Shown: positions 1 through 5,147 of the stretch, piece by piece
Position numbering within the stretch: the first letter of the stretch is position 1
How the letters are laid out: every line of letters starts with the position of its first letter
DNA from: Sulfolobus sp. UBA167
GTDB lineage: Archaea > Thermoproteota > Thermoprotei_A > Sulfolobales > Sulfolobaceae
Reading direction: 5' to 3'
Length of the DNA stretch: 6,349 bases
NCBI GenBank assembly: GCA_002495845.1
Contig: DAHF01000004.1
Span: 1,367 to 7,715, forward strand
Translations under genes and position numbers: made by a program
The notes under the pieces: model-generated
What the model was told of the DNA's origin: nothing
Database searches by the model: none
What the model saw: the letters and a program-made list of their open reading frames with translations, nothing else

Positions 1-17
1 TTCCCTTAAACCCCAAA

Positions 18-326
18 TTAAATCCCTATCCAGCCGTGGACATATCCCCACACCTGATAGAACGGATCGACCCCAGTTATTAGAGCCACAACGATCCAAA
101 TTAGGAACCCGTAGAGAAGGAATACGGAAGTGACGGCTATGTCACGTTCATCCTTCCTTGTCATCATGTAGTTAACCACAGAGCCAACTGGACCCAGGAA
201 GAACGTGAGACCTAACCATCTATATGGCTCCCTTTTAGAGAGGAGAAAATAGAAGATTGCCACAACGTAGCCAAGTCCGGCTAAAGCGCCTCCAACAATC
301 CACAGTTTAGAAGGCAAGAATAGCAC
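18..326 (-). CDS. Small three-helix membrane protein of unknown function
   Basis: A 102-residue hydrophobic protein that I do not recognise. Three membrane helices can be seen, at about residues 8-29, 37-55 and 63-84, separated by short charged loops (SKREPYR near 30-36, TRKDERD near 56-62). A polar aromatic tail ends in WGYVHGWIGI. By the positive-inside rule the first loop and the loop after helix 2 compete, so topology is unclear. The start is a GTG at 326-324; no ATG lies near the N-terminus, and the helix begins soon after the GTG. It overlaps the 3' end of the upstream regulator gene by 20 bases, so the two are almost certainly cotranscribed, and translation may be coupled. AAGG sits directly before the GTG, too close for a normal ribosome binding site. 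It could be a sensor, anchor or partner for the regulator, but nothing in the sequence proves this. Confidence 0.6.
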   Translation of the reverse strand: MLFLPSKLWIVGGALAGLGYVVAIFYFLLSKREPYRWLGLTFFLGPVGSVVNYMMTRKDERDIAVTSVFLLYGFLIWIVVALITGVDPFYQVWGYVHGWIGI

Positions 327-774
327 CCTTGAAATATTGCTTTATCTCTTTACACAGCGCTTTCCTAACTTTTCTGCATAACGAGGGACTTCTATCCCCT
401 GAAAAACCCAGCTCAGCAAGGAAAGCGTAATCTATCCTGCAGTCTCTCCTCAGGTCAACCAAGTGGACAACATCCCTCCTCACCACTAGATACAATGGGT
501 CCAGTTTCAATGTCTCATTTCTGTAGTCTAATTCGTAAGACACAGCAACCTTGAAGTTGACCTTCCCGTCCTCCACCAGCTTGTCCTTTTCAAGCCTCTC
601 CAAGACGTAGTAATAGTAGCTCTTACTTATGTTAAGCTCCCTGTAATTCGGCTCAGCCAAAACCTTCATGAAAATCTCGTTCTCCATTATTTTCCTGAAC
701 TCTTCCTTGTTCAACATAACTAAACCGGCTTTCTCTTGTCTCTCCCTTTTCAACTGATAACACAGCTCCTGCAT
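307..774 (-). CDS. Probable winged-helix transcriptional regulator
   Basis: A 155-residue, charged, soluble protein. Residues about 22-80 read like a winged helix-turn-helix: helix (EEFRKIMENEIFMKVL), a short turn, a likely recognition helix (about 48-62, ISKSYYYYVLERL), then EKDKLVEDGKV as the step into the wing. This matches the general pattern of archaeal wHTH regulators, but I cannot name a family. The C-terminal half (about 80-155) is mixed alpha/beta and holds Cys112, Cys133 and Cys141, with Cys5 at the N-terminus. It may serve for dimerisation or sensing. The ATG at 774 is preferred because a TATA box lies about 28 bases upstream, as expected for a leaderless transcript. Met20 (ATG at 717) would still give a complete wHTH and is the main alternative. 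The gene is divergent from the cytochrome bd operon and leads a probable two-gene operon with the small membrane protein. A role in controlling the oxidase is inferred from position only. Confidence 0.65.
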   Translation of the reverse strand: MQELCYQLKRERQEKAGLVMLNKEEFRKIMENEIFMKVLAEPNYRELNISKSYYYYVLERLEKDKLVEDGKVNFKVAVSYELDYRNETLKLDPLYLVVRRDVVHLVDLRRDCRIDYAFLAELGFSGDRSPSLCRKVRKALCKEIKQYFKGAILAF

Positions 775-779
775 TGTAA

Positions 780-998
780 CAACGTGTACTATTTCTCATT
801 ATAGATTTTTATTACTTTCTTCTCTATAAATTTTGGTTTCTATTAAAAATAATATTGATCTCCTAGTTTAATTTTATCTAGTTAATTAAGGTAACTCATC
901 CCAAGAAATGAATTAAATAATTTTTGTATACTTAATTGAAAATTTTTTAGAAAGCCGTAGGACTAATACAGGATAAATTACCTTCAAGTTCAACGTGT
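780..998. repeat. CAACGTGT direct repeat in both divergent promoters
   Basis: The octamer CAACGTGT occurs at 780-787, between the TATA box and the start of the regulator gene, and at 991-998, just upstream of the BRE/TATA of the oxidase operon. Both copies are followed by one or more T or A bases. The positions would suit an autorepressor that also acts at the oxidase promoter. Chance occurrence of one 8-mer is quite possible. Confidence 0.3.
795..812 (-). promoter_or_regulatory. TATA box region of the wHTH gene
   Basis: Read on the minus strand, this is an A-rich BRE-like stretch followed by CTATAATG centred near 802, about 28 bases before the ATG at 774. That spacing predicts transcription starting at or within a few bases of the start codon (leaderless), common for first genes of operons in Sulfolobales. 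A second TATA-like element (TTTATAG, near 824-830) lies further upstream. Confidence 0.45.
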
Positions 999-1004
999 TA
1001 TCCT
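970..1004. promoter_or_regulatory. Inverted repeat AGGATAA / TTATCCT upstream of the oxidase promoter
   Basis: AGGATAA at 970-976 and TTATCCT at 998-1004 form a perfect 7-base inverted repeat with a 21-base spacer. The right arm abuts the BRE of the oxidase promoter and overlaps the end of the CAACGTGT copy. The half-site centres are about 28 bases apart, between two and three helical turns, which could suit a dimeric regulator. It is a candidate operator only. Confidence 0.3.
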
Positions 1005-1020
1005 TTTAAAAGTTTATAAT
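1004..1020 (+). promoter_or_regulatory. BRE/TATA of the cytochrome bd operon
   Basis: A BRE-like TTTTAAAAG (1004-1011 region) is followed by the TATA box TTTATAAT (1013-1020). The predicted start of transcription, about 26 bases downstream, is near 1042-1045. This leaves a leader of roughly 18-20 bases that carries the ribosome binding site GGTGA. Confidence 0.55.
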
Positions 1021-1050
1021 GACGAATTCATTTTTATTAAATTTAGAGAT

Positions 1051-1055
1051 GGTGA
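1051..1055 (+). promoter_or_regulatory. Ribosome binding site GGTGA of cydA-like gene
   Basis: GGTGA lies six bases before the ATG at 1062. It is complementary to the conserved anti-Shine-Dalgarno end of archaeal 16S rRNA and fixes the start codon. Confidence 0.65.
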
Positions 1056-1061
1056 AAGAAA

Positions 1062-2561
1062 ATGGGTTTATTCGTATTCGATAGAGTGCTAGCTGCATTC
1101 ACAATGGGAACCCATATGCTGTTCACTTACTGGGCTATCTCATTGCCTATATTCATTGTTTCTGCAGAGTATTTAGCTTACAAAAGGAACGATCCATACT
1201 ACATGGCTCTAGCTAAGAGGTTTTCAGTAGTTATGGCTGTGTTGTTCGCTGTCGGTTCAGCAGCAGGCGCAGCAATTGCGGTGGAGTTCATAACGGTTTG
1301 GTATAGGTGGATGTATATTGTGAACGAAGTCGACATTCTACCCTTCGAGATAGAGGTAATGGCTTTCTTCTCCGAGGTGATATTTTTATCGCTTTACTTG
1401 TATGGATGGGACAGACTAAGCAGAACTGCTCACATGGTACTTGGGCTCATGGTGGGAGTTGGTTCCACAATGTCTGCAGTGTTAATAGTTTTGGTGAATT
1501 CATGGATGAATACACCTAACGGTTTCAACGTTGAGGAGTTCGTCACCACGGGAAAGATAGCCGATGTGAATCCCATAGCTTCCCTATGGCCTCCTGCCGC
1601 AAGCGCCGAGGTCCCAATGGTGATAGCTGGTGCTTGGTTTGTGGGCTTCGGAAGTTTGACGGGATACTTCGCCTTCAGGAAGCTCTTCAGTAAACTAAAT
1701 CACGACGAGAACGAGTACTACAATAGAGGACTTAAGTTGTCACTCTTCCTTGCTTCATTGGACGCATTTCTCTTGGGTTGGAGCGGAGACAACGCTGGAA
1801 AGGTACTTTATTCCGTTCAGCCGTTGAAGCTAGCTACTCTTGAGGGAGTTATGAAAACCGGTGCAGGAGTTCCCATGACTGTGGGTCCTATTTCCATACC
1901 AGACGTATTGAGTCTGCTGTCCACTTGGCCTCCTAACCCAAACGCTGTAGTGCTAGGTTACTCTAGCTTCGTGAAAGCAGTTCAAGACCCAATATGGTGG
2001 ATATCCCATGCCGCTTACGACACTCATGCAACTCTTGGAATTGTTGGTGCCCTAGTGTTCTGGATTCTGGCGTCATTTACGTTCTTCAGACTACCCAGGA
2101 TGAAGAAGGCTTTCGGCTTCCTTGGTCTTGATAACCCGCTAGAGAGGAAGCTTCCTCTATACGTTGCGCTAGTCGTGGGATGGCTTCAACTTTTAGCGTG
2201 GGAGTCAGGGTGGGTAGCAGCTGAGACAGGAAGACAACCCTTCGTCATCTGGGGACCTATGGAGAAGACCTCAACTGGTTTATATACCATACAAGCAGGA
2301 ATGCTTACCGCTCAGGGTTTCAACAACAATCCCGACGTTCTGCCAATAGGAATAGCAATCATGACAGCTCTAGTTCTTGCAGTGCTGGGAACTATTTACA
2401 TGCTGAGAAAGTTGTTCATGGGAAGGGATGTGAGCAAGGACGTTAAGATCAGCGAAAACGAACTCAGCGTATCCGTGAAGACCGCAGGTCCTAAAACGTC
2501 TATACATGGGAATTCATTCGACGATAAAGGAAAAATGAAGGATAAGGGTGAGATAAAATGA
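1062..2561 (+). CDS. cydA: Cytochrome bd-type oxygen reductase, heme subunit I (CydA family, divergent)
   Basis: Integral membrane subunit of a cytochrome bd-type oxidase, which reduces oxygen to water with electrons normally taken from quinol. About nine membrane helices are seen. Family marks include His18 (GTHML; E. coli His19, heme b595 ligand); MAFFSE with Glu105 (E. coli Glu107); GWDRL (115-119); GSTMSA and NSWMNTP (134-152); QPLKLATLE with Lys256 and Glu261 matching the Q-loop quinol residues Lys252/Glu257; and ETGRQPF (388-394) for the usual GRQPW. The region after the Q-loop start is short (262-310), far shorter than in E. coli. The b558 ligands are atypical: the place of E. coli His186 is in AEVPMVIAG (Pro185, Met186), and the place of Met393 is His322 (AYDTHATLG). 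Glu99 is replaced by Ile97 between Glu96 and Glu98. A hydrophilic tail covers about 452-499. The start is set by GGTGA and family alignment. It overlaps the next gene by ATGA. The family call is firm; the exact subfamily and electron donor are not. Confidence 0.9.
   Translation: MGLFVFDRVLAAFTMGTHMLFTYWAISLPIFIVSAEYLAYKRNDPYYMALAKRFSVVMAVLFAVGSAAGAAIAVEFITVWYRWMYIVNEVDILPFEIEVMAFFSEVIFLSLYLYGWDRLSRTAHMVLGLMVGVGSTMSAVLIVLVNSWMNTPNGFNVEEFVTTGKIADVNPIASLWPPAASAEVPMVIAGAWFVGFGSLTGYFAFRKLFSKLNHDENEYYNRGLKLSLFLASLDAFLLGWSGDNAGKVLYSVQPLKLATLEGVMKTGAGVPMTVGPISIPDVLSLLSTWPPNPNAVVLGYSSFVKAVQDPIWWISHAAYDTHATLGIVGALVFWILASFTFFRLPRMKKAFGFLGLDNPLERKLPLYVALVVGWLQLLAWESGWVAAETGRQPFVIWGPMEKTSTGLYTIQAGMLTAQGFNNNPDVLPIGIAIMTALVLAVLGTIYMLRKLFMGRDVSKDVKISENELSVSVKTAGPKTSIHGNSFDDKGKMKDKGEIK
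2547..2552 (+). promoter_or_regulatory. Ribosome binding site GGTGAG of the CydB-like gene
   Basis: GGTGAG lies inside the end of the cydA-like gene, five bases before the ATG at 2558, which itself overlaps the stop codon (ATGA). This indicates translational coupling and matched production of the two subunits. Confidence 0.65.
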
Positions 2562-3622
2562 ATCCTTATGTTTTACTGTTCTTCGTTCCACTCTCCTGGT
2601 TTGTCACCATGTTCATGATTGAAGTAGGTTCCCTCGTTATGCTACCGGTGTGCAAGTTTGATAAATACAAGGAGAAGATGAACCTGGTTGTGGGTTCAAT
2701 ATGGGCTATAATTGCAACATCTCTCGTTTACCTTGTGGTTTCATTAGACGGTCTATTCGCTCCTGTTATGTTCGCAACCGGTGAGGCTCTGTTCGGACTT
2801 CTCATGGTTCTTATCGTGATTTTGGCTTTCCATCATTACCTTATAGGGTCGGCTGAGGGAGCCGAATCCGTGGAGAAGGATGAAAGTTCCAAGAAGTATC
2901 TGTTGCTTGCAACTCCATTTGCATTAATTGTAGCTCTCATAGGTAACAGTCTCTTCACCTCAGTGTTCAGCGGTTACGGGATAGGGATCAGCTTACAGCT
3001 CTCTACCTTGGCAAGTGTGTTGGAGAATCATCAGCTTTCAGTGGTTATGCATAACTCTCCTGGAGTTCAAGTGTTTTACCCAGAATATACGACCATGATA
3101 TTTAATGGGTTTAACTGGGTGTTCTTCTTAGCCGTTGTGATGTACGTAGTCTTCTTCACAGTGGCTTTCTACGGAATCAAGGAAAGGTTCGCTTTGGGTG
3201 CATTATCGTTGAGCCTAGCTAACGTGCTCTTCCTCGCTAGCAGTTACCTTTGGTTACCTTTAGTTTTCCAAAATGCAGTTGGGAACGTTGGTTTCTGGAT
3301 TTACATTGCGTCGCTTTACATAATGCTTTACTTGTCTACCCACGACAAGTTACCTTTCAAACAGGCTTGGACATTCACGCTCACGTTCTTAGGCGGAATG
3401 ATGTTTGGGTTATTCACAGAAGGTAACATACTGGTAGACATTGTAAAGGGAGGTATACCGGCATCATTGTTGTTAACAAACTCATCCATGCTTGAAGCCG
3501 GAGCAATCATGGTGGGTCTCATAGGGATTCTAGCTATGGGAGGAGTAACTGCCGTTTCATACGAAATATTATTCAGGAATTCTCTCGAAAAAATGGAAAC
3601 TAGAAAGACACAGCAGAGTTAA
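2558..3622 (+). CDS. cydB: Cytochrome bd-type oxidase subunit II (CydB-like, divergent)
   Basis: A 354-residue membrane protein with about eight or nine helices, a size and build close to CydB (about 340-380 residues). The subunit has no heme ligands in classical enzymes; it supports CydA and may carry protons. Sequence support is modest. DG at 64-65 followed by ATGEALFG (73-80) can be laid on the E. coli CydB stretch WDG...ITAGGALF, with Glu22 in helix 1 near the acidic residues of CydB helix 1. The C-terminal stretch TNSSMLEAG plus last helix resembles CydB TSSQLTLNV plus last helix. A charged loop lies at about 98-113, and His92/His93 end the third helix. The strongest argument is context: immediate overlap with a CydA-family gene and no other partner gene. 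It could instead be an archaeal-specific subunit or a degenerate CydA-like paralogue of the CydAA' kind, but no CydA heme motifs are present. Confidence 0.7.
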   Translation: MNPYVLLFFVPLSWFVTMFMIEVGSLVMLPVCKFDKYKEKMNLVVGSIWAIIATSLVYLVVSLDGLFAPVMFATGEALFGLLMVLIVILAFHHYLIGSAEGAESVEKDESSKKYLLLATPFALIVALIGNSLFTSVFSGYGIGISLQLSTLASVLENHQLSVVMHNSPGVQVFYPEYTTMIFNGFNWVFFLAVVMYVVFFTVAFYGIKERFALGALSLSLANVLFLASSYLWLPLVFQNAVGNVGFWIYIASLYIMLYLSTHDKLPFKQAWTFTLTFLGGMMFGLFTEGNILVDIVKGGIPASLLLTNSSMLEAGAIMVGLIGILAMGGVTAVSYEILFRNSLEKMETRKTQQS

Positions 3623-3658
3623 GTTACAAAATGAGAAAGCATAGTTACAAATCTTAAG

Positions 3659-3679
3659 CTTCTTTTTTCTCTCTTTTTA
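3659..3679 (+). terminator. T-tract terminator of the oxidase operon
   Basis: Two T-rich runs (TTCTTTTTTCTCTCTTTTT) begin 37 bases after the stop codon at 3622, as expected for archaeal U-tract termination. A second set of T-runs at about 3711-3757, around TTTTTAAAATTTTTTC, may act as backup. Confidence 0.55.
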
Positions 3680-3780
3680 AAGAAATATTATCCATTTTTA
3701 TTAATCTTCTTTAGATTTTTCCTCTTCATTATTATTTTTAAAATTTTTTCTTCTTGTTAGTCATGTTTATACTCTATGGT

Positions 3781-3853
3781 ATGCATGTGTAACCTTAATC
3801 TATTATGCCTACACAAACTTCTCTGCCTTCAAAGAAGGAAAAGACATGCATGT
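3781..3853. repeat. Pair of ATGCATGT sites 65 bases apart
   Basis: ATGCATGT occurs at 3781-3788 and 3846-3853. The second copy is part of the perfect 10-base palindrome ACATGCATGT (3844-3853), which directly abuts a TATA box. The arrangement could be two operator sites for a dimeric regulator, or a small repeat left by rearrangement. Confidence 0.35.
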
Positions 3854-3860
3854 ATAAAAT
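3844..3860 (+). promoter_or_regulatory. Candidate promoter in the intergenic region
   Basis: TATAAAAT (3853-3860) directly follows the palindrome ACATGCATGT. The predicted transcription start is near 3883-3886, exactly where the nested inverted-repeat block begins and 340 bases before the next protein start. No start codon with a ribosome binding site follows closely, so the product would be a non-coding RNA or a long leader. Confidence 0.35.
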
Positions 3861-3882
3861 CTGCTATTAACGACTAGGTTTT

Positions 3883-3961
3883 GGACTACGCTCGAAGGAA
3901 GATAGATTCCTCACCTTAGTGAGGTTTCCTTTTCCTTAGACATTTCATGAGCGTAAAAACC
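3883..3961 (+). ncRNA. Candidate structured RNA (nested stems)
   Basis: Three nested complementary pairs can be seen: ACGCTC (3888-3893) with GAGCGT (3949-3954); AAGGAA (3895-3900) with TTCCTT (3932-3937); and a perfect hairpin CCTCAC-CTTA-GTGAGG (3909-3924). GGTTTT (3877-3882) can also pair with AAAACC (3956-3961), but lies just before the predicted transcription start. An ACA follows the middle stem at 3940-3942, a weak echo of H/ACA guide RNAs, but no kink-turn is seen. The RNA class is not recognised. Alternatives are a terminator-like hairpin (it is followed by TTTCCTTTTCCTT) or a transposon end. The strand is chosen from the upstream TATA box. Confidence 0.3.
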
Positions 3962-4129
3962 AGAACTAAGATCTTAATAACGATGAAGTCGGCAACGAGG
4001 AAGATTTCTATCCAAGTGTATTCTCCCAGGTAGTTACTAAAGTGAGGAGGTCAACATTTCTAAATTTCTGAATTCCTTAATCAACCTGTTAATAAAATGA
4101 GATATATGATCGGAAGGTATAAAGCAAGA
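3916..4129 (-). pseudogene. Possible frameshifted remnant of a small membrane-protein gene
   Basis: Two overlapping stop-free minus-strand frames look coding but have no good start. The first (4129-4037) reads PSDHISHFINRLIKEF then RNLEMLTSSL and stops. The second (4050-3916) reads PPHFSNYLGEYTWIEIF, then LVADFIVIKILVLVF as a clear membrane helix, then TLMKCLRKRKPH and stops. The helix followed by a basic tail looks like a real protein end. One base shift near 4045-4050 would fuse them into about 65-70 residues. No ATG or GTG with a ribosome binding site precedes either piece. The protein family is not recognised; a transposase or small membrane protein are both possible. It overlaps the candidate RNA on the other strand, and the stop codon falls inside the CCTCAC/GTGAGG hairpin. 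Confidence 0.3.
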
Positions 4130-4152
4130 TTATACATAGCGGAAATTATAAT

Positions 4153-4193
4153 ATTATAAAAACCGATATAAAACAAGGCATTGATACCTTGTT
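4153..4193 (+). promoter_or_regulatory. Promoter with palindromic operator-like site before the 229-residue membrane protein
   Basis: Two TATA candidates, TTATAAAA (4154-4161) and ATATAAAA (4166-4173), precede the gene. AACAAGG (4172-4178) and CCTTGTT (4187-4193) form a perfect 7-base inverted repeat around an 8-base spacer; 18 of the 22 positions are symmetric. The palindrome lies between the TATA boxes and the predicted start of transcription (about 4184-4198), a usual place for a repressor site in archaea. It could also form a hairpin at the start of the transcript. Confidence 0.4.
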
Positions 4194-4214
4194 GAAGACA
4201 TCAGATCCAGATAG

Positions 4215-4221
4215 GGAGGAG
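4215..4221 (+). promoter_or_regulatory. Ribosome binding site GGAGGAG deciding a TTG start
   Basis: GGAGGAG stands six bases before the TTG at 4228 and supports this unusual start codon. The same GGAGGAGT string precedes the internal ATG at 5436. Confidence 0.55.
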
Positions 4222-4227
4222 TAACTC

Positions 4228-4917
4228 TTGAGGATCAAGATAAGGAATCACGCATTATATTTTGTGGGAATTTCCTCATATATAGTGTCCCTAGTTCCCT
4301 TTCACGTCAACTTTGAAAGAGCTCTCCTTCTGCTTCCCGTGGTGTTGATAAACCTCCCTGTGTTGGAGTACCTTCAGCCGAAGGTGATGTCCCTCAGAAT
4401 GAAGTGGACGGATGCAGGATTAGCTGTGACTGGAGTTCCATACATTTTCATGATATCTCCCCTCATGGTTGTGCCAGTCCTTTCGCTTTTCCTTTCCCTT
4501 CTTCTTTTCAAAGAGCGAAACACTATGCTGGGAAACGTCATGGGGACTACCTTCGTAGTATCGCTCTCTCTTGTGTGGGGAAATTTTGTGGAGAACCCAT
4601 TTTTGTTACCCGATGTTTATTGGATATTATACATTCTCACTGGTGCACTTTACGTGGAGTATAAGATACCCTTCAGGAACCTTGATAAGAAGGTTACATC
4701 AATTGTATGGATGGTTGTTGTAACAATGCTAGTCTACCTTAGCATAGACAGTACTCTCCTTTTCATTTCATTGATTGAACCTTCCATTCGGTTCCTAAAT
4801 CCAGGGGATAAATTAAAGTCTACAAAAGAGATTCCGACCATGGGAAGGAACATAGCGAAGAGAGATGCAATCTTTCTAGTAATCCTGATTATCACTTCTG
4901 TGTTAGCGTTTAAGTAA
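4228..4917 (+). CDS. Polytopic membrane protein of unknown function
   Basis: A 229-residue hydrophobic protein with about seven or eight membrane helices (roughly 8-25, 31-48, 64-95 as two close helices, 103-121, 130-144, 155-172, 174-187 and 211-228). Loops are short. The longest cytoplasm-like loop (about 188-211) is basic and contains EPSIRFLNPGDKLKSTKE and MGRNIAKRD. Other polar points are Glu47 (PVLEYLQPK), Trp60-Thr-Asp, KERN (95-98), and YVEYKIPFR (142-150). I do not recognise the family with confidence. The build and the late basic loop faintly recall YwiC-like membrane proteins, but this is only an impression. The TTG start is chosen because GGAGGAG stands six bases upstream; the reading frame has no early ATG. 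It is monocistronic by appearance, with its own promoter and palindrome, and 230 bases before the kinase gene. No T-rich terminator of note follows it. Confidence 0.7.
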   Translation: MRIKIRNHALYFVGISSYIVSLVPFHVNFERALLLLPVVLINLPVLEYLQPKVMSLRMKWTDAGLAVTGVPYIFMISPLMVVPVLSLFLSLLLFKERNTMLGNVMGTTFVVSLSLVWGNFVENPFLLPDVYWILYILTGALYVEYKIPFRNLDKKVTSIVWMVVVTMLVYLSIDSTLLFISLIEPSIRFLNPGDKLKSTKEIPTMGRNIAKRDAIFLVILIITSVLAFK

Positions 4918-5113
4918 GTTGAGAAAGAAGAGCTCTCTAAGTTGAACGTGCGCTGAAAAAGTCATAAAAACGATGTATCTTCCGTGTCATTATCAAAGAT
5001 TAATGTCAAAATTAGTCATTATTTAGATGTCCCTTCCATTATATTTATATCATACAATTCAAGTATTAATGTATATAATAAGCAGTGAATTTACATAACT
5101 GAAAGGAGATAAA

Positions 5114-5121
5114 TTAATATA
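5114..5121 (+). promoter_or_regulatory. Candidate TATA box of the kinase gene
   Basis: TTAATATA (5114-5121) is about 30 bases before the GTG at 5148, compatible with a leaderless or nearly leaderless transcript. Another TATA-like element (GTATATAATA, about 5070-5079) lies further upstream and would give a longer leader containing AAGGAGAT (5103-5110), which is not followed by a usable start. The rest of 4918-5147 shows only AT-rich sequence and a short palindrome AGAGCTCT (4930-4937). Confidence 0.35.
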
Positions 5122-5147
5122 GAAGATTAGTTTCTTAATAATGTGGA

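Larger units (their letters stand above)
3623..4227. other. 605-base region without an intact gene
   Basis: From left to right this holds T-tract terminators (to about 3757); two ATGCATGT sites (3781-3788, 3846-3853) with a small CCTTC-AAA-GAAGG hairpin between them (3826-3838); a TATA box (3853-3860); a nested inverted-repeat block (3877-3961); a 10-base palindrome TAAGATCTTA (3967-3976); minus-strand remnants of a coding sequence (3916-4129); and the promoter of the next gene (4153-4193). No tRNA, rRNA, CRISPR repeats or recognisable transposon ends were seen. Confidence 0.6.

Noticed and set aside
1307..1519. 70-codon plus-strand frame inside the cydA-like gene
   Set aside because: It lies fully within a strongly conserved CydA coding sequence in another frame and has no protein-like pattern of its own.
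3328..3522. 64-codon minus-strand frame inside the cydB-like gene
   Set aside because: Shadow of the membrane-protein coding frame; no start signal and no recognisable features.
3947..4033. 28-codon plus-strand frame starting MSVKTRTKIL
   Set aside because: No ribosome binding site, very basic low-information peptide, and it overlaps both the stem block and the more protein-like minus-strand frame.
3982..4071. Possible C/D box guide RNA (CGATGA ... CTGA)
   Set aside because: The C-like box lacks the consensus RTGATGA, the boxes are about 90 bases apart, and no internal D'/C' pair is seen.
3623..4227. tRNA, SRP, RNase P RNA or CRISPR array in the long intergenic region
   Set aside because: No cloverleaf with T-arm sequence, no conserved SRP or RNase P core motifs, and no regularly spaced direct repeats were found by eye.
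4404..4664. 86-codon plus-strand frame inside the 229-residue membrane-protein gene
   Set aside because: Cys/His/Ser-rich translation typical of an off-frame reading; the overlapping frame has clear membrane helices and a ribosome binding site.
4918..5147. Small gene or RNA between the membrane-protein gene and the kinase gene
   Set aside because: Only AT-rich sequence, TATA-like strings and a short AGAGCTCT palindrome; AAGGAGAT at 5103-5110 has no start codon at useful distance.
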